A stretch of DNA of 21,452 nt from a virus. The first letter of the stretch is position 1. Each line of letters starts with the position of its first letter. The stretch is from the IMG/VR virus record IMGVR_UViG_3300025769_001003, positions 1 to 21,452 of that record; one strand, given 5' to 3'. Of the stretch, positions 5,466 through 11,747 are shown one piece after another. The notes under the pieces are model-generated. The model saw nothing but the letters and a program-made list of their open reading frames with translations, made no database searches and was not told where the DNA came from. The position numbers and the translations under genes are program-made.

Positions 5466-5909
5466 ATGAGTCATAACATACGACAAAAATTACAGGGGAT
5501 ACAGTCCTCTTTGAAAGCCCCGAAGGGGCAGATTAACAAATTCGGAGGGTACAATTACCGCTCCTGTGAGGACATCCTTACCGCATTGAAACCTCTGCTC
5601 GCTGAGTGGGGTTGCTCGTTGACTATCTCAGATGAGATGGTTGAGTTAGGAGTAGATAGCAGGGTCTACGTCAAGGCTGAGGCAAACCTATTGGATAATG
5701 ATTCCGATAGTTTTATCTACGCATCAGGCTACGCTCGTGAAGCATCATCCAAGAAGGGTATGGACGAGGCACAGATTACTGGCTCCGCTAGTTCTTACGC
5801 TCGTAAGTACGCACTCAATGGTCTCTTCGCTATCGACGATACGAAAGATCCGGATGCTACCAACGACCACGGCAAGAGTGCCAAGACAACATCCAACCAA
5901 GGGTTCTAA
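5466..5909 (+). CDS. erf: ERF-family single-strand annealing protein
   Basis: 147-aa member of the ERF family (P22 Erf-like recombinases), which coat single-stranded DNA and anneal complementary strands in phage recombination. Conserved blocks are QSSLKAPKGQINKFGGYNYR (13-32), SCEDILTALKPLL (33-45), and the diagnostic GYAREASSKKGMDEAQITG (88-106) with SASSYARKYALNGLFAIDD (107-125). The C-terminal 20 residues are polar and probably flexible. It lies between the primase-like gene and an SSB-like gene, as expected for a recombination module, and works logically with the RecB-like nuclease at 2772-3533. The start is 2 nt after the upstream stop; the end overlaps the next ATG (TAATG). Confidence 0.88.
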   Translation: MSHNIRQKLQGIQSSLKAPKGQINKFGGYNYRSCEDILTALKPLLAEWGCSLTISDEMVELGVDSRVYVKAEANLLDNDSDSFIYASGYAREASSKKGMDEAQITGSASSYARKYALNGLFAIDDTKDPDATNDHGKSAKTTSNQGF

Positions 5910-6205
5910 TGTTCGGATCAAAAAATATACTAGCACTTCAATCCCAGATTGATTCACTTCAGTCCGAGTTAAAGGATCTCAAGGACTCAGTCTACAGGTT
6001 CGCACTTGACATCGGCAAAGCCCACAGGGAGGAGATGGAGGAACTCGAAGAGTCCATCTCAGTCCTCAAGGATAGCTACGAGATTGTGGATAAATGGGAT
6101 CACATGACACGGGCTAAGTTCCGTGCCATTGAGAAGCACTTCGGAATCAGCATTGATCGTGTCTTCATAGACGGCGCATACGAAGTCAAAGAGAACAGTG
6201 ACTAA
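5909..6205 (+). CDS. Coiled-coil protein, 98 aa
   Basis: Residues 8-56 form a continuous amphipathic helix with heptad-like spacing (ALQSQIDSLQSELKDLKDSV, then EEMEELEESISVLKDSYEIV), so a coiled-coil dimer is likely. The C-terminal part, FRAIEKHFGISIDRVFIDGA, looks like a small globular domain. It overlaps the ERF stop (TAATG), suggesting it is made together with ERF. No enzymatic motif is seen. It could be a recombination accessory or a structural partner, but this cannot be decided from sequence. Confidence 0.6.
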   Translation: MFGSKNILALQSQIDSLQSELKDLKDSVYRFALDIGKAHREEMEELEESISVLKDSYEIVDKWDHMTRAKFRAIEKHFGISIDRVFIDGAYEVKENSD

Positions 6206-6237
6206 ACAATTCTTACAACCGATAACCAATAATACAT

Positions 6238-6525
6238 ATGAAATACAAAGCAAATACAGGACTCCTTGGAATCAATGATCGCAAGGAAAAGGACACTCAT
6301 CCGGACTACAACGGCAAAGTCTATGTCGATAAGCCGGGGCTCTACTACCTGAAGGGGTGGAAGAAGACAACCAAGAGTGGCAGTCCCCTGCTATCCTTGG
6401 CACTGGACTACGCCGATGAGGGCAAGCAAGCGGAGGCACGGGACACCTACGAGGTTCAATCCTACGAACCTCAAGCTGCGTCCGTAGCACCGGCCATGAC
6501 CACCTCGGATACTGTCCCGTTCTAG
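6238..6525 (+). CDS. Small SSB-like protein with PF-type tail
   Basis: 95 aa. Residues 14-60 form a short basic beta-rich domain (HPDYNGKVYVDKPG, LYYLKGWKKTTKSGSPLLSL) that resembles short ssDNA-binding or OB-like phage proteins. A flexible segment (65-88) and the C-terminal tip SDTVPF follow. Ending in an acidic residue and Pro-Phe at the very C-terminus copies the partner-binding tail of bacterial SSB (DDxPF). Together with the ERF gene 330 bp upstream, this suggests a single-stranded DNA-binding or SSB-mimicking role. The fold itself is an inference. The start follows AACCAATAATACAT with no Shine-Dalgarno sequence. Confidence 0.5.
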   Translation: MKYKANTGLLGINDRKEKDTHPDYNGKVYVDKPGLYYLKGWKKTTKSGSPLLSLALDYADEGKQAEARDTYEVQSYEPQAASVAPAMTTSDTVPF

Positions 6526-6526
6526 A

Positions 6527-6856
6527 ATGAATGAGTTCGACAAGGTCTGGTGGGCTGAGTTCCGTGAGCAGGAGGTTGATTACATAATGAACCTTACTGC
6601 GAAAAAGAACTCGGACTACACTGGTGGGGAGACTAACGACAATCCGTTCGCTAACTTCGATTCCAGTACAGAGTTCGGGGTTGACCCACTCACAGGCATC
6701 TGCATTCGTATGCAGGATAAATTCCAGAGAGCTAAGGCTTTCTGTTCCGATGGCTCCCTCTCGGTGAACTCCGAGGGGGATAAAGCCAAGGACATTTTTC
6801 GGGATCTCATTGGTTACTCATTGATAGCCATAGGGATGCTGGAAAGACAGGGTTAG
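6527..6856 (+). CDS. Nmad1 / DUF1599-like protein
   Basis: 109 aa. KKNSDYTGG (26-34), NPFANF (39-44), GVDPLTGICIRMQDKFQR (51-68) and DIFRDLIGYSLIAIGML (89-105) match the pattern of the DUF1599 family, now called nucleotide modification associated domain 1. It is an all-helical domain found in phages with altered nucleotides or near nucleotide-metabolism genes. It probably acts on nucleotides or modified DNA, but the biochemical role of the family is not firmly known to me. The ATG lies one base after the SSB-like gene's stop. It is the last gene before the folded spacer at 6872-6925. Confidence 0.65.
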   Translation: MNEFDKVWWAEFREQEVDYIMNLTAKKNSDYTGGETNDNPFANFDSSTEFGVDPLTGICIRMQDKFQRAKAFCSDGSLSVNSEGDKAKDIFRDLIGYSLIAIGMLERQG

Positions 6857-6871
6857 TTGAAACGTCTTATG

Positions 6872-6925
6872 GTAGGATGCTTGGCCTCTCGTAACTCGGC
6901 GGGGGGTCAAGTATCTCTATCCTAT
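6872..6925 (+). other. Folded RNA element in the spacer before the helicase genes
   Basis: The gap 6857-6938 contains nested inverted repeats: GTAGGAT (6872-6878) with ATCCTAT (6919-6925), and inside it CTTGGCCTC (6880-6888) with GGGGTCAAG (6903-6911). The apical loop is 6889-6902, with a 7-nt asymmetric bulge on the 3' side. There is no T-run, so it is not a simple terminator. It could be a leader element of the helicase operon or an mRNA processing site. Confidence 0.4.
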
Positions 6926-6938
6926 TTATTTAAAACAC

Positions 6939-7109
6939 ATGAACGAACACATATCAGAAGCCACCGAAATCACCCTTAACCTTTACGATTCAATTGATTC
7001 GTACAAGTTCACTCCAGAAGTGCAGGTGAAATACAAAGCTCTTGGTCAGTGCTTACGTTCAATCATGGAGATACTTCAGGATGAACGAAGAAAACGCACC
7101 ACCGCATAA
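6939..7109 (+). CDS. Hypothetical helical protein, 56 aa
   Basis: A short gene beginning MNEHISEATEITLNLYDSID and ending in a basic helix (IMEILQDERRKRTTA). Its start follows TATTTAAAACAC. The frame stays open into, and overlaps, the first 29 bases of the DnaB-type helicase gene, which would allow translational coupling. Codon use is like that of the neighbours. Function unknown; a helicase partner is only a guess from position. Confidence 0.45.
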   Translation: MNEHISEATEITLNLYDSIDSYKFTPEVQVKYKALGQCLRSIMEILQDERRKRTTA

Positions 7110-8406
7110 CTTAGAAGCCGAGACTAGCCTGATCGCATCCTGTCTGGATGCATCCGATTCGTCAGTCTTCGACACCGCATCAACCATCGTCAACGCTGGC
7201 GATTTTTATTCAGCACGTGGGAGATTCCTCTGGGAAGCTCTCCACAAGCTGGCCAACACTGGGTTACCCATCGACGAGATCCACCTTTGCGAGGCCCTGA
7301 AGGGGTCAAATACGCTGGATGAGATCGGGGGAGTAACAGGTATCATGTCCCTCATGGACTCCGCTACAACGGAGCCACAGGCCCTGCATTACGCTAGGCT
7401 GGTAGCCGAGAAGTCTAACCTGAGAAAACTTATCCGGGAGTGCCGGATCGCTCAGGAGAAGGCAACCAACGAGGGCTATGAGTTCAATGACATTCGGTCC
7501 GAACTCGAGACCAATGTCCTCGAGATTAATTCACGTGACTCACTTGGGTACAGCGTCAAGGAGTCCTTGGACTCCATCGTATCGGACATCGAACTAATGC
7601 AGTCCGGTGAGTACGTAGCCGATGTAGTCAAAACAAATGTCGGCAGGCTGGACGGATTCCTAGGGAACGGAGGGATCGCCGCCGGGGAAGTGCTTACACT
7701 TGCAGCACCCACCTCCTGCGGGAAGTCAGCACTCGCACTGTACATCACAGCGAGAACTATGATCGACCAAGGGACACCCGTTGCTTACTTCTCCTTCGAG
7801 ATGCCGCAGAAACAACTGATGAAGCGGATGGTTCAGACCATATCAGGAGTGAACATCCGTTCCATTGAGCAGGGTTACGCTACGCCGCAGGACATCACAG
7901 CCTTCAGTGAAGCGACTGACCGATTAGCGGGGCTGCCTATCAGTACTGTTCATTCAGTCAAGGGTGCTGATGACCTCGCCAGTCAGTCCAGATACCTAGT
8001 CAGGAAGAAGGGCGTTAAGCTCATCGTCATTGACTACCTCCAACTGATCGGGTTTAACTCAAAGTTAAGCAAGGCAGAGGGGATCGCCGGCATCAGCCAC
8101 AGAATCAAAGAGATAGCACTGGACCTCAACGTCTCAATCGTACTGCTCGCTCAAGTAAATCGTGAAGGAGCCAAGAGGGAGACAGGCCTAAGCCTGTACG
8201 ACCTCAAGGACTCCGGCGATATTGAGAACGATGCCGACATCGTGATGCTTATGTGGCCTTACAATGGAGATGTTGAATCCAGCAAGGACAAAGATTACCG
8301 AGGCCCTTACACTGGACTCTCTTACAGGATAGCAAAGAATCGTGAGGGTGAACGTGACGTAGGGGACTATTTAAAATTCTATCACCAAACAGGAAGGTTT
8401 ATGTAA
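7081..8406 (+). CDS. dnaB: DnaB-like replicative helicase
   Basis: 441-aa helicase of the DnaB/SF4 family, which unwinds the phage replication fork as a hexamer. The N-terminal domain begins APPHNLEAETSLIASCL (6-22), the standard DnaB opening. The RecA core has Walker A APTSCGKSA (209-217), YFSFEMPQKQLMKRM (236-250; the FSxEM motif), Walker B LIVIDYLQLIG (314-324), IVLLAQVNREGAKR (353-366) with the sensor Gln, and GDIENDADIVML (379-390). Length is normal for the family. The start at 7081 is chosen because it gives the conserved N-terminus; a TTG at 7042 would add 13 unlikely residues. It overlaps the small upstream gene by 29 nt and the next gene by TAATG. No full primase is visible nearby, so priming may depend on the host or a gene elsewhere. 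Confidence 0.93.
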   Translation: MNEENAPPHNLEAETSLIASCLDASDSSVFDTASTIVNAGDFYSARGRFLWEALHKLANTGLPIDEIHLCEALKGSNTLDEIGGVTGIMSLMDSATTEPQALHYARLVAEKSNLRKLIRECRIAQEKATNEGYEFNDIRSELETNVLEINSRDSLGYSVKESLDSIVSDIELMQSGEYVADVVKTNVGRLDGFLGNGGIAAGEVLTLAAPTSCGKSALALYITARTMIDQGTPVAYFSFEMPQKQLMKRMVQTISGVNIRSIEQGYATPQDITAFSEATDRLAGLPISTVHSVKGADDLASQSRYLVRKKGVKLIVIDYLQLIGFNSKLSKAEGIAGISHRIKEIALDLNVSIVLLAQVNREGAKRETGLSLYDLKDSGDIENDADIVMLMWPYNGDVESSKDKDYRGPYTGLSYRIAKNREGERDVGDYLKFYHQTGRFM

Positions 8407-8753
8407 TGCATATCAATGACGAATTATTTTTCAACGACAGGAGCCAGCAGGGTAAATTTCTGGACTGGGCGCACGAGAGAATCAAAAAAGAAATCGAGGA
8501 CATCGAGTACATGGAGGAGGAGTACGGCACGGCTGAGTGGACAATCCCAACGGTCGAAAGAAAACCCAGCCAACGGCTGACCGATGAACAGAAGTTAAAA
8601 ATTATTGAGCAGGTGGACGGGCTGCGTGATGATGGGTACACCTATCGACTGGCTTGTGAGTGCTGCGACGTAGCGCATTCGTCGTACACCAAGTGGAGAA
8701 AGAAGTTCGGCTTACCGGAATACAAACAAGGGGGTGCAGGGATTTCGACTTAA
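8406..8753 (+). CDS. Helix-turn-helix protein, 115 aa
   Basis: The N-terminal half (1-50) is an acidic, probably coiled helix (IKKEIEDIEYMEEEYG). The C-terminal half (57-107) has the layout of a transposase- or repressor-type helix-turn-helix: LTDEQKLKIIEQVDGL, GYTYRLACECCDVAHSSYTK, then WRKKFGL. It may bind DNA as a regulator; no catalytic domain is attached. It starts in the stop of the helicase gene (TAATG). Its last eight codons and stop lie inside the tmRNA-like element starting at 8730, so its final residues (GGAGIST) are dictated by that RNA's sequence. The functional protein may end nearer residue 107. Confidence 0.65.
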   Translation: MHINDELFFNDRSQQGKFLDWAHERIKKEIEDIEYMEEEYGTAEWTIPTVERKPSQRLTDEQKLKIIEQVDGLRDDGYTYRLACECCDVAHSSYTKWRKKFGLPEYKQGGAGIST

Positions 8754-8795
8754 CCTCGGTTAAGGACGCTGGTTCGACTCCAGCCACCTCCACCA
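8730..8795 (+). ncRNA. tmRNA tRNA-like domain without mRNA part (mimic or attP)
   Basis: A 66-nt element with all parts of the tmRNA tRNA-like domain. Acceptor stem GGGGGTG (8730-8736) pairs with CACCTCC (8785-8791) over seven pairs, including G3-U70 (8732/8789), the alanine identity pair. Discriminator A (8792) is followed by encoded CCA (8793-8795). The D-loop analogue holds GGGATTTCGAC, matching the conserved tmRNA 5' box. GGAC (8764-8767) and T-arm GCTGG-TTCGACT-CCAGC (8768-8784) match the 3' end of ssrA genes. Between the two, where normal tmRNA has about 300 nt of reading frame and pseudoknots, there is only a hairpin (CTTAAC-CTCG-GTTAAG, 8749-8764). It could be a tmRNA-mimicking small RNA, or a phage attachment site copied from a host ssrA gene. 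No integrase lies in the window. Confidence 0.75.
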
Positions 8796-8804
8796 ACCTC
8801 TAAC

Positions 8805-8833
8805 TTGACAAATTAAACACAAATACCTAGCTT
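8805..8833 (+). promoter_or_regulatory. Possible promoter before the coiled-coil mini-gene
   Basis: TTGACA (8805-8810), 17-nt A-rich spacer and TAGCTT (8828-8833; 3 of 6 consensus bases). Six bases separate this from the ATG at 8840, so a transcript would start at or near the start codon. TAGCTT also fits the TAnnTT form of Bacteroidetes promoters, with TTG about 20 nt upstream. The call is weak because of the -10 box. Confidence 0.35.
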
Positions 8834-8839
8834 GCATTT

Positions 8840-8998
8840 ATGAATGAAAACCTAGAACGCATACAGACTCAGATCGAAATGATCCGCAATGAGTCCCGTA
8901 TCCTATCGTACCGCATCGAGCGTATGACCGAGCAAAGAAAGGAACTACAGGACGAAAAGCGTAGACTCAAAGAACTACTGAGTACGTATACTGTATAA
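8840..8998 (+). CDS. Coiled-coil mini-protein, 52 aa
   Basis: A short gene from ATG 8840 to TAA 8996-8998 encoding an almost uninterrupted charged helix: ENLERIQTQIEMIRNESRIL, then RIERMTEQRKELQDEKRRLK. Heptad-like spacing of I, L and M predicts a coiled coil. It is the last gene of the + arm, following the tmRNA-like element and preceding the terminator. It has no Shine-Dalgarno sequence and possibly a nearly leaderless transcript. Function unknown; transcription- or translation-modulating phage proteins can have this form, but nothing here proves it. Confidence 0.5.
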   Translation: MNENLERIQTQIEMIRNESRILSYRIERMTEQRKELQDEKRRLKELLSTYTV

Positions 8999-9004
8999 TA
9001 TTTC

Positions 9005-9038
9005 CGAGGCCGGGTGTGTGTTCCCGTTGTGGGCCTCG
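9005..9038. other. Long-loop inverted repeat at the arm junction
   Basis: CGAGGCC (9005-9011) and GGCCTCG (9032-9038) are a perfect 7-bp inverted repeat around a 20-nt loop. The loop holds GGG and CCC that could pair further. There is no T-run. It lies just upstream of the terminator between the convergent arms and may strengthen termination or act as a protein-binding site. Confidence 0.4.
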
Positions 9039-9049
9039 ATTGGTGGTGA

Positions 9050-9088
9050 CCCCATCTCTCTGCGTAGCGGGGGGGTGGGGTTTTTTTT
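9050..9088 (+). terminator. Rho-independent terminator ending the + arm
   Basis: CCCCATCT (9050-9057) pairs with GGGTGGGG (9073-9080) using two G-T pairs, followed by eight T's (9081-9088). The T-run overlaps the stop codon of the minus-strand gene ending at 9087. It separates the two convergent transcription units. Confidence 0.8.
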
Positions 9089-11747
9089 ATAATGCACCCG
9101 GAGGTATGAAGGTAGGAAGCTCTCCCTCCCTCAGCCTTCGCTGGAACTCACGTTGTTCCCCTGCTCTACCGAATCCAAATAATCTATTTAATACATCCGA
9201 CATCGGGGCCAGTGTAACTAATTTACTATCCGTGATTGCACGTTGCCCGGACAGGACACGCTGCACGGCAGCAGTGTTATCCACGAATTGCTGTATTCCT
9301 ACTGGAGTTATGAAATCAAAAGCCGCCTGACCTATGCCTTCTTTTCGTGCCACAAAAGTTTGGTAACGGCTGATGCCGAACAAACGAGCAACCCCGTTGA
9401 ACATGTAATCACTGAAGTACCCAGACCGTCCGGCAAGGAAGTCCTTGAGTGCGTCCGCTGGCATCCCCACCATTAACATGAAGAACATAAGTTTAGCTAA
9501 CTCCGTTGAACCACGAAGGGCTTGTGCGGCGTTGCCTGTACCAATACCCTGCGCAATGTCATTGAGCATATTATTCTTCACGAAGGCAAGCTGTTTAATC
9601 ATGAATGACTTCATGGTGTAGAGCATACGCAGGTTCGGATTATCGCTCACAGCTAGTGGCATCTCGAGCCTATTCACTGGCTGGAACTCCAATAACTTAC
9701 GCAAAAGAACCTCACGAACAAACGGATTGTTTCGATCCCCTTTTGCAAAAGCAGCTATGGCTGCATCCGCATCATCCCCGAGTATAAAATCCAATTCGGT
9801 TTTAAGCTTAACTGAATTTTTTGAATTACGATTCTTTAAGTAACCACGGGATAGACTCCTTATGCGCTTGTAGTTCGCACTCAATGTTGTCTCCTTCATT
9901 AGTTGGTCCATCCGGGAAAACCCTGTTGCCTTTAGCCCAATCCGGAGCGCATCAGCCATGAACTTTTTTTCGTTCCGGAACTCAGCACCAATATCATCCT
10001 TGCTGATTCCTACATCCTCGAGACGGAACTCCTTACCGCCGAGCAATGATCCAATAGTACGGAAGAATCCGTTTTGGTACATCTGAAATGGTAGGTCAAA
10101 AATCTGGGAGATAGTTGTGGTTGGCTCAACCAGTAAAGTGAAGTAGCTGAAGGTACGCATGCTGGCCAGCAATGAGTTCTCCTTCATTATTGGATTCAGG
10201 ATAACCTTTGCTAAGTCCGGTAGGGTTCCATAGGCTTGCTCCGAATCAATCTCCCCGTTCTGAAGTAATTCCTGAATCAGTAAACCTAGTTCACCGGGAC
10301 GATCTTGGTTCGGAGAAATAAGCTGCCCATTGTCAGTCTCGTATCTCCTGCCCAGTAGACGCATAGTCTCGGTAGCGGTTGTCATGTTACTGATATATAC
10401 TTCAATAGCCTGACCGGGATCAGCATAGAAATCAATAGCACTATCCTCAATGAACTCGTACGTTCTGGCCTTGGTATGCTTAGTCATTATACCACGCTTA
10501 GTGTACATACCGGAGCGTATATATTTATCGAACTCCAATGCCTCCTCGGTTGAACCCTCCTCGATGATAGGTTTTCTTTTGGTAATATCCGTTTCCTTTG
10601 CCCGGTCCTCGTTGATCCTTTGTATGTAGGAACGGAAGTCCACAGCAACAGTCTTGCCGAGGACCTGTTCTAATTTAGCTAGATCCAGAACACGCCGGGG
10701 AAAATAATCCTCGAGGTAATCAACATCCATACCCTGCTCGTTCGCCTGCTGCCGGATGTCGTCCAGTATCGGTCGTACAACTAGGTTGTATTCATTGAAC
10801 ATACCGTACTTCTGGAGTAGTAGATCCCTTTCCCTGCTTAATTCCACAGCGTCCTGACTGCCCTTTACCGATGGGCTGTAGTACAATAACTGTTTCAGCC
10901 TACGCTTGTCTTCTTCATTCCTTATGCCATTAAACTTTTTTATGAATGGGCTGATGCTCTTCAGTCGTTGCTGAATGGTGGAATCCACCTTGTTCAAGTA
11001 CTGCTGAAACAATCTTTCAATCCTTGGGCTGATGTCGCTTAGAACCGTACTGGCTGTATTTATGAACTTATCATAGAAACCAATCTTCTTCTTTTTGCTG
11101 GGCGGGTTAGCTGCATTAACAATGATATCCGTATCAATAGCACCCTTCCCTTCAGCACGATCAGCAATCCTACGTGCCTCACTTGAAATCTTTTGGTTAG
11201 TAATACGTGCCTCCGGATCAGAACGAAGAACAAGATCAACCGAGTCACGGACAACAGCGGCGGCTTCTGGGTTAGTCTCGATGTCCTTGCCAAGTGTTCT
11301 CGCAAGGAACCGTTGAACGGACTTGAGCAGGGACTTGATTGTTTCCCAAGACTTACCACCCACAACGTACTGCTCGGTCACGTTACCATACAGCAGGTAC
11401 TGTATAGCTGCACGAGAATACTCAGCACCGAACTGATGATCCTCTTGCAGGTTAGTGTATACACCAGCAATCGCATCTCTTTGCTCCTGTGTGAGGTCCT
11501 TACCGAGCTTGCCCATGAAGTCCAGCCACGCATTATTGCGGGACTTTGACGGGCTTCTCTGCATCAAAACCTTGTGCATAGCAGCGTGGATAATCTCTTC
11601 ACGCATTGCAGCACGGGTTCCGTCCTGTGTGCGGTTAGTGAACATTGAGCGTGGGTTATACTCGATGTATCCTTTCGTTACATTGTACCGAGCGTCAGTA
11701 GATATCGTGTAGTTCGGTACTATATCTACACCCACCTTGGATGCCAC
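9087..11747 (-). CDS. Giant virion/polyvalent protein, C-terminal part (886 codons)
   Basis: Very large phage protein, probably an internal virion or ejection protein. From a GTG at 11747, residues 5-58 resemble a metalloprotease-like N-terminal domain (VGVDIVPNYTIS; EEIIHAAMH at 50-58). The first zinc His of HExxH is replaced by Glu, so it may be inactive. A long helical region follows (225-330), then DYFPRRV (347-353), a motif I associate with very large phage virion proteins. Near the C-terminus is a hydrophobic stretch (LAKLMFFMLMVGMPADALKD). No good start is seen: no ATG precedes the conserved domain, and coding-like sequence continues upstream of the GTG (RQLEEFIRDNFKAV) up to a TGA at 11805-11807. 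It is therefore more likely the continuation of the 1258-codon ORF through a -1 frameshift than a separate gene. Confidence 0.75.
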   Translation of the reverse strand: MASKVGVDIVPNYTISTDARYNVTKGYIEYNPRSMFTNRTQDGTRAAMREEIIHAAMHKVLMQRSPSKSRNNAWLDFMGKLGKDLTQEQRDAIAGVYTNLQEDHQFGAEYSRAAIQYLLYGNVTEQYVVGGKSWETIKSLLKSVQRFLARTLGKDIETNPEAAAVVRDSVDLVLRSDPEARITNQKISSEARRIADRAEGKGAIDTDIIVNAANPPSKKKKIGFYDKFINTASTVLSDISPRIERLFQQYLNKVDSTIQQRLKSISPFIKKFNGIRNEEDKRRLKQLLYYSPSVKGSQDAVELSRERDLLLQKYGMFNEYNLVVRPILDDIRQQANEQGMDVDYLEDYFPRRVLDLAKLEQVLGKTVAVDFRSYIQRINEDRAKETDITKRKPIIEEGSTEEALEFDKYIRSGMYTKRGIMTKHTKARTYEFIEDSAIDFYADPGQAIEVYISNMTTATETMRLLGRRYETDNGQLISPNQDRPGELGLLIQELLQNGEIDSEQAYGTLPDLAKVILNPIMKENSLLASMRTFSYFTLLVEPTTTISQIFDLPFQMYQNGFFRTIGSLLGGKEFRLEDVGISKDDIGAEFRNEKKFMADALRIGLKATGFSRMDQLMKETTLSANYKRIRSLSRGYLKNRNSKNSVKLKTELDFILGDDADAAIAAFAKGDRNNPFVREVLLRKLLEFQPVNRLEMPLAVSDNPNLRMLYTMKSFMIKQLAFVKNNMLNDIAQGIGTGNAAQALRGSTELAKLMFFMLMVGMPADALKDFLAGRSGYFSDYMFNGVARLFGISRYQTFVARKEGIGQAAFDFITPVGIQQFVDNTAAVQRVLSGQRAITDSKLVTLAPMSDVLNRLFGFGRAGEQREFQRRLREGELPTFIPPGAL

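Noticed and set aside
7042-7080. TTG start of the DnaB-like helicase
   Set aside because: The residues before the ATG at 7081 are unlike the family, while the ATG gives the usual PPHNLEAE opening and overlaps the 56-aa gene only slightly.
8406-8753. Transposase of an IS3-type element (orfA)
   Set aside because: It has a similar helix-turn-helix layout, but there is no catalytic orfB, no terminal inverted repeats and no target duplication.
8730-8795. A canonical tRNA gene
   Set aside because: The acceptor and T-arm fit, but there is no D-stem, the central hairpin has a 4-nt loop instead of a 7-nt anticodon loop, and the TTCGAC and GGAC boxes are tmRNA-specific.
8730-8998. A complete or permuted two-piece tmRNA
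   Set aside because: No tag reading frame ending in ALAA-type residues or pseudoknot region was seen between or after the two halves. In permuted tmRNA genes the 3' piece comes before the 5' piece, the reverse of the order here.
9016-9330. Plus-strand ORFs across the right arm, such as 9016-9330, 12183-12512 and 13476-13784
   Set aside because: They lie opposite long coding regions, have unnatural composition and are best explained as shadows of the minus-strand genes.
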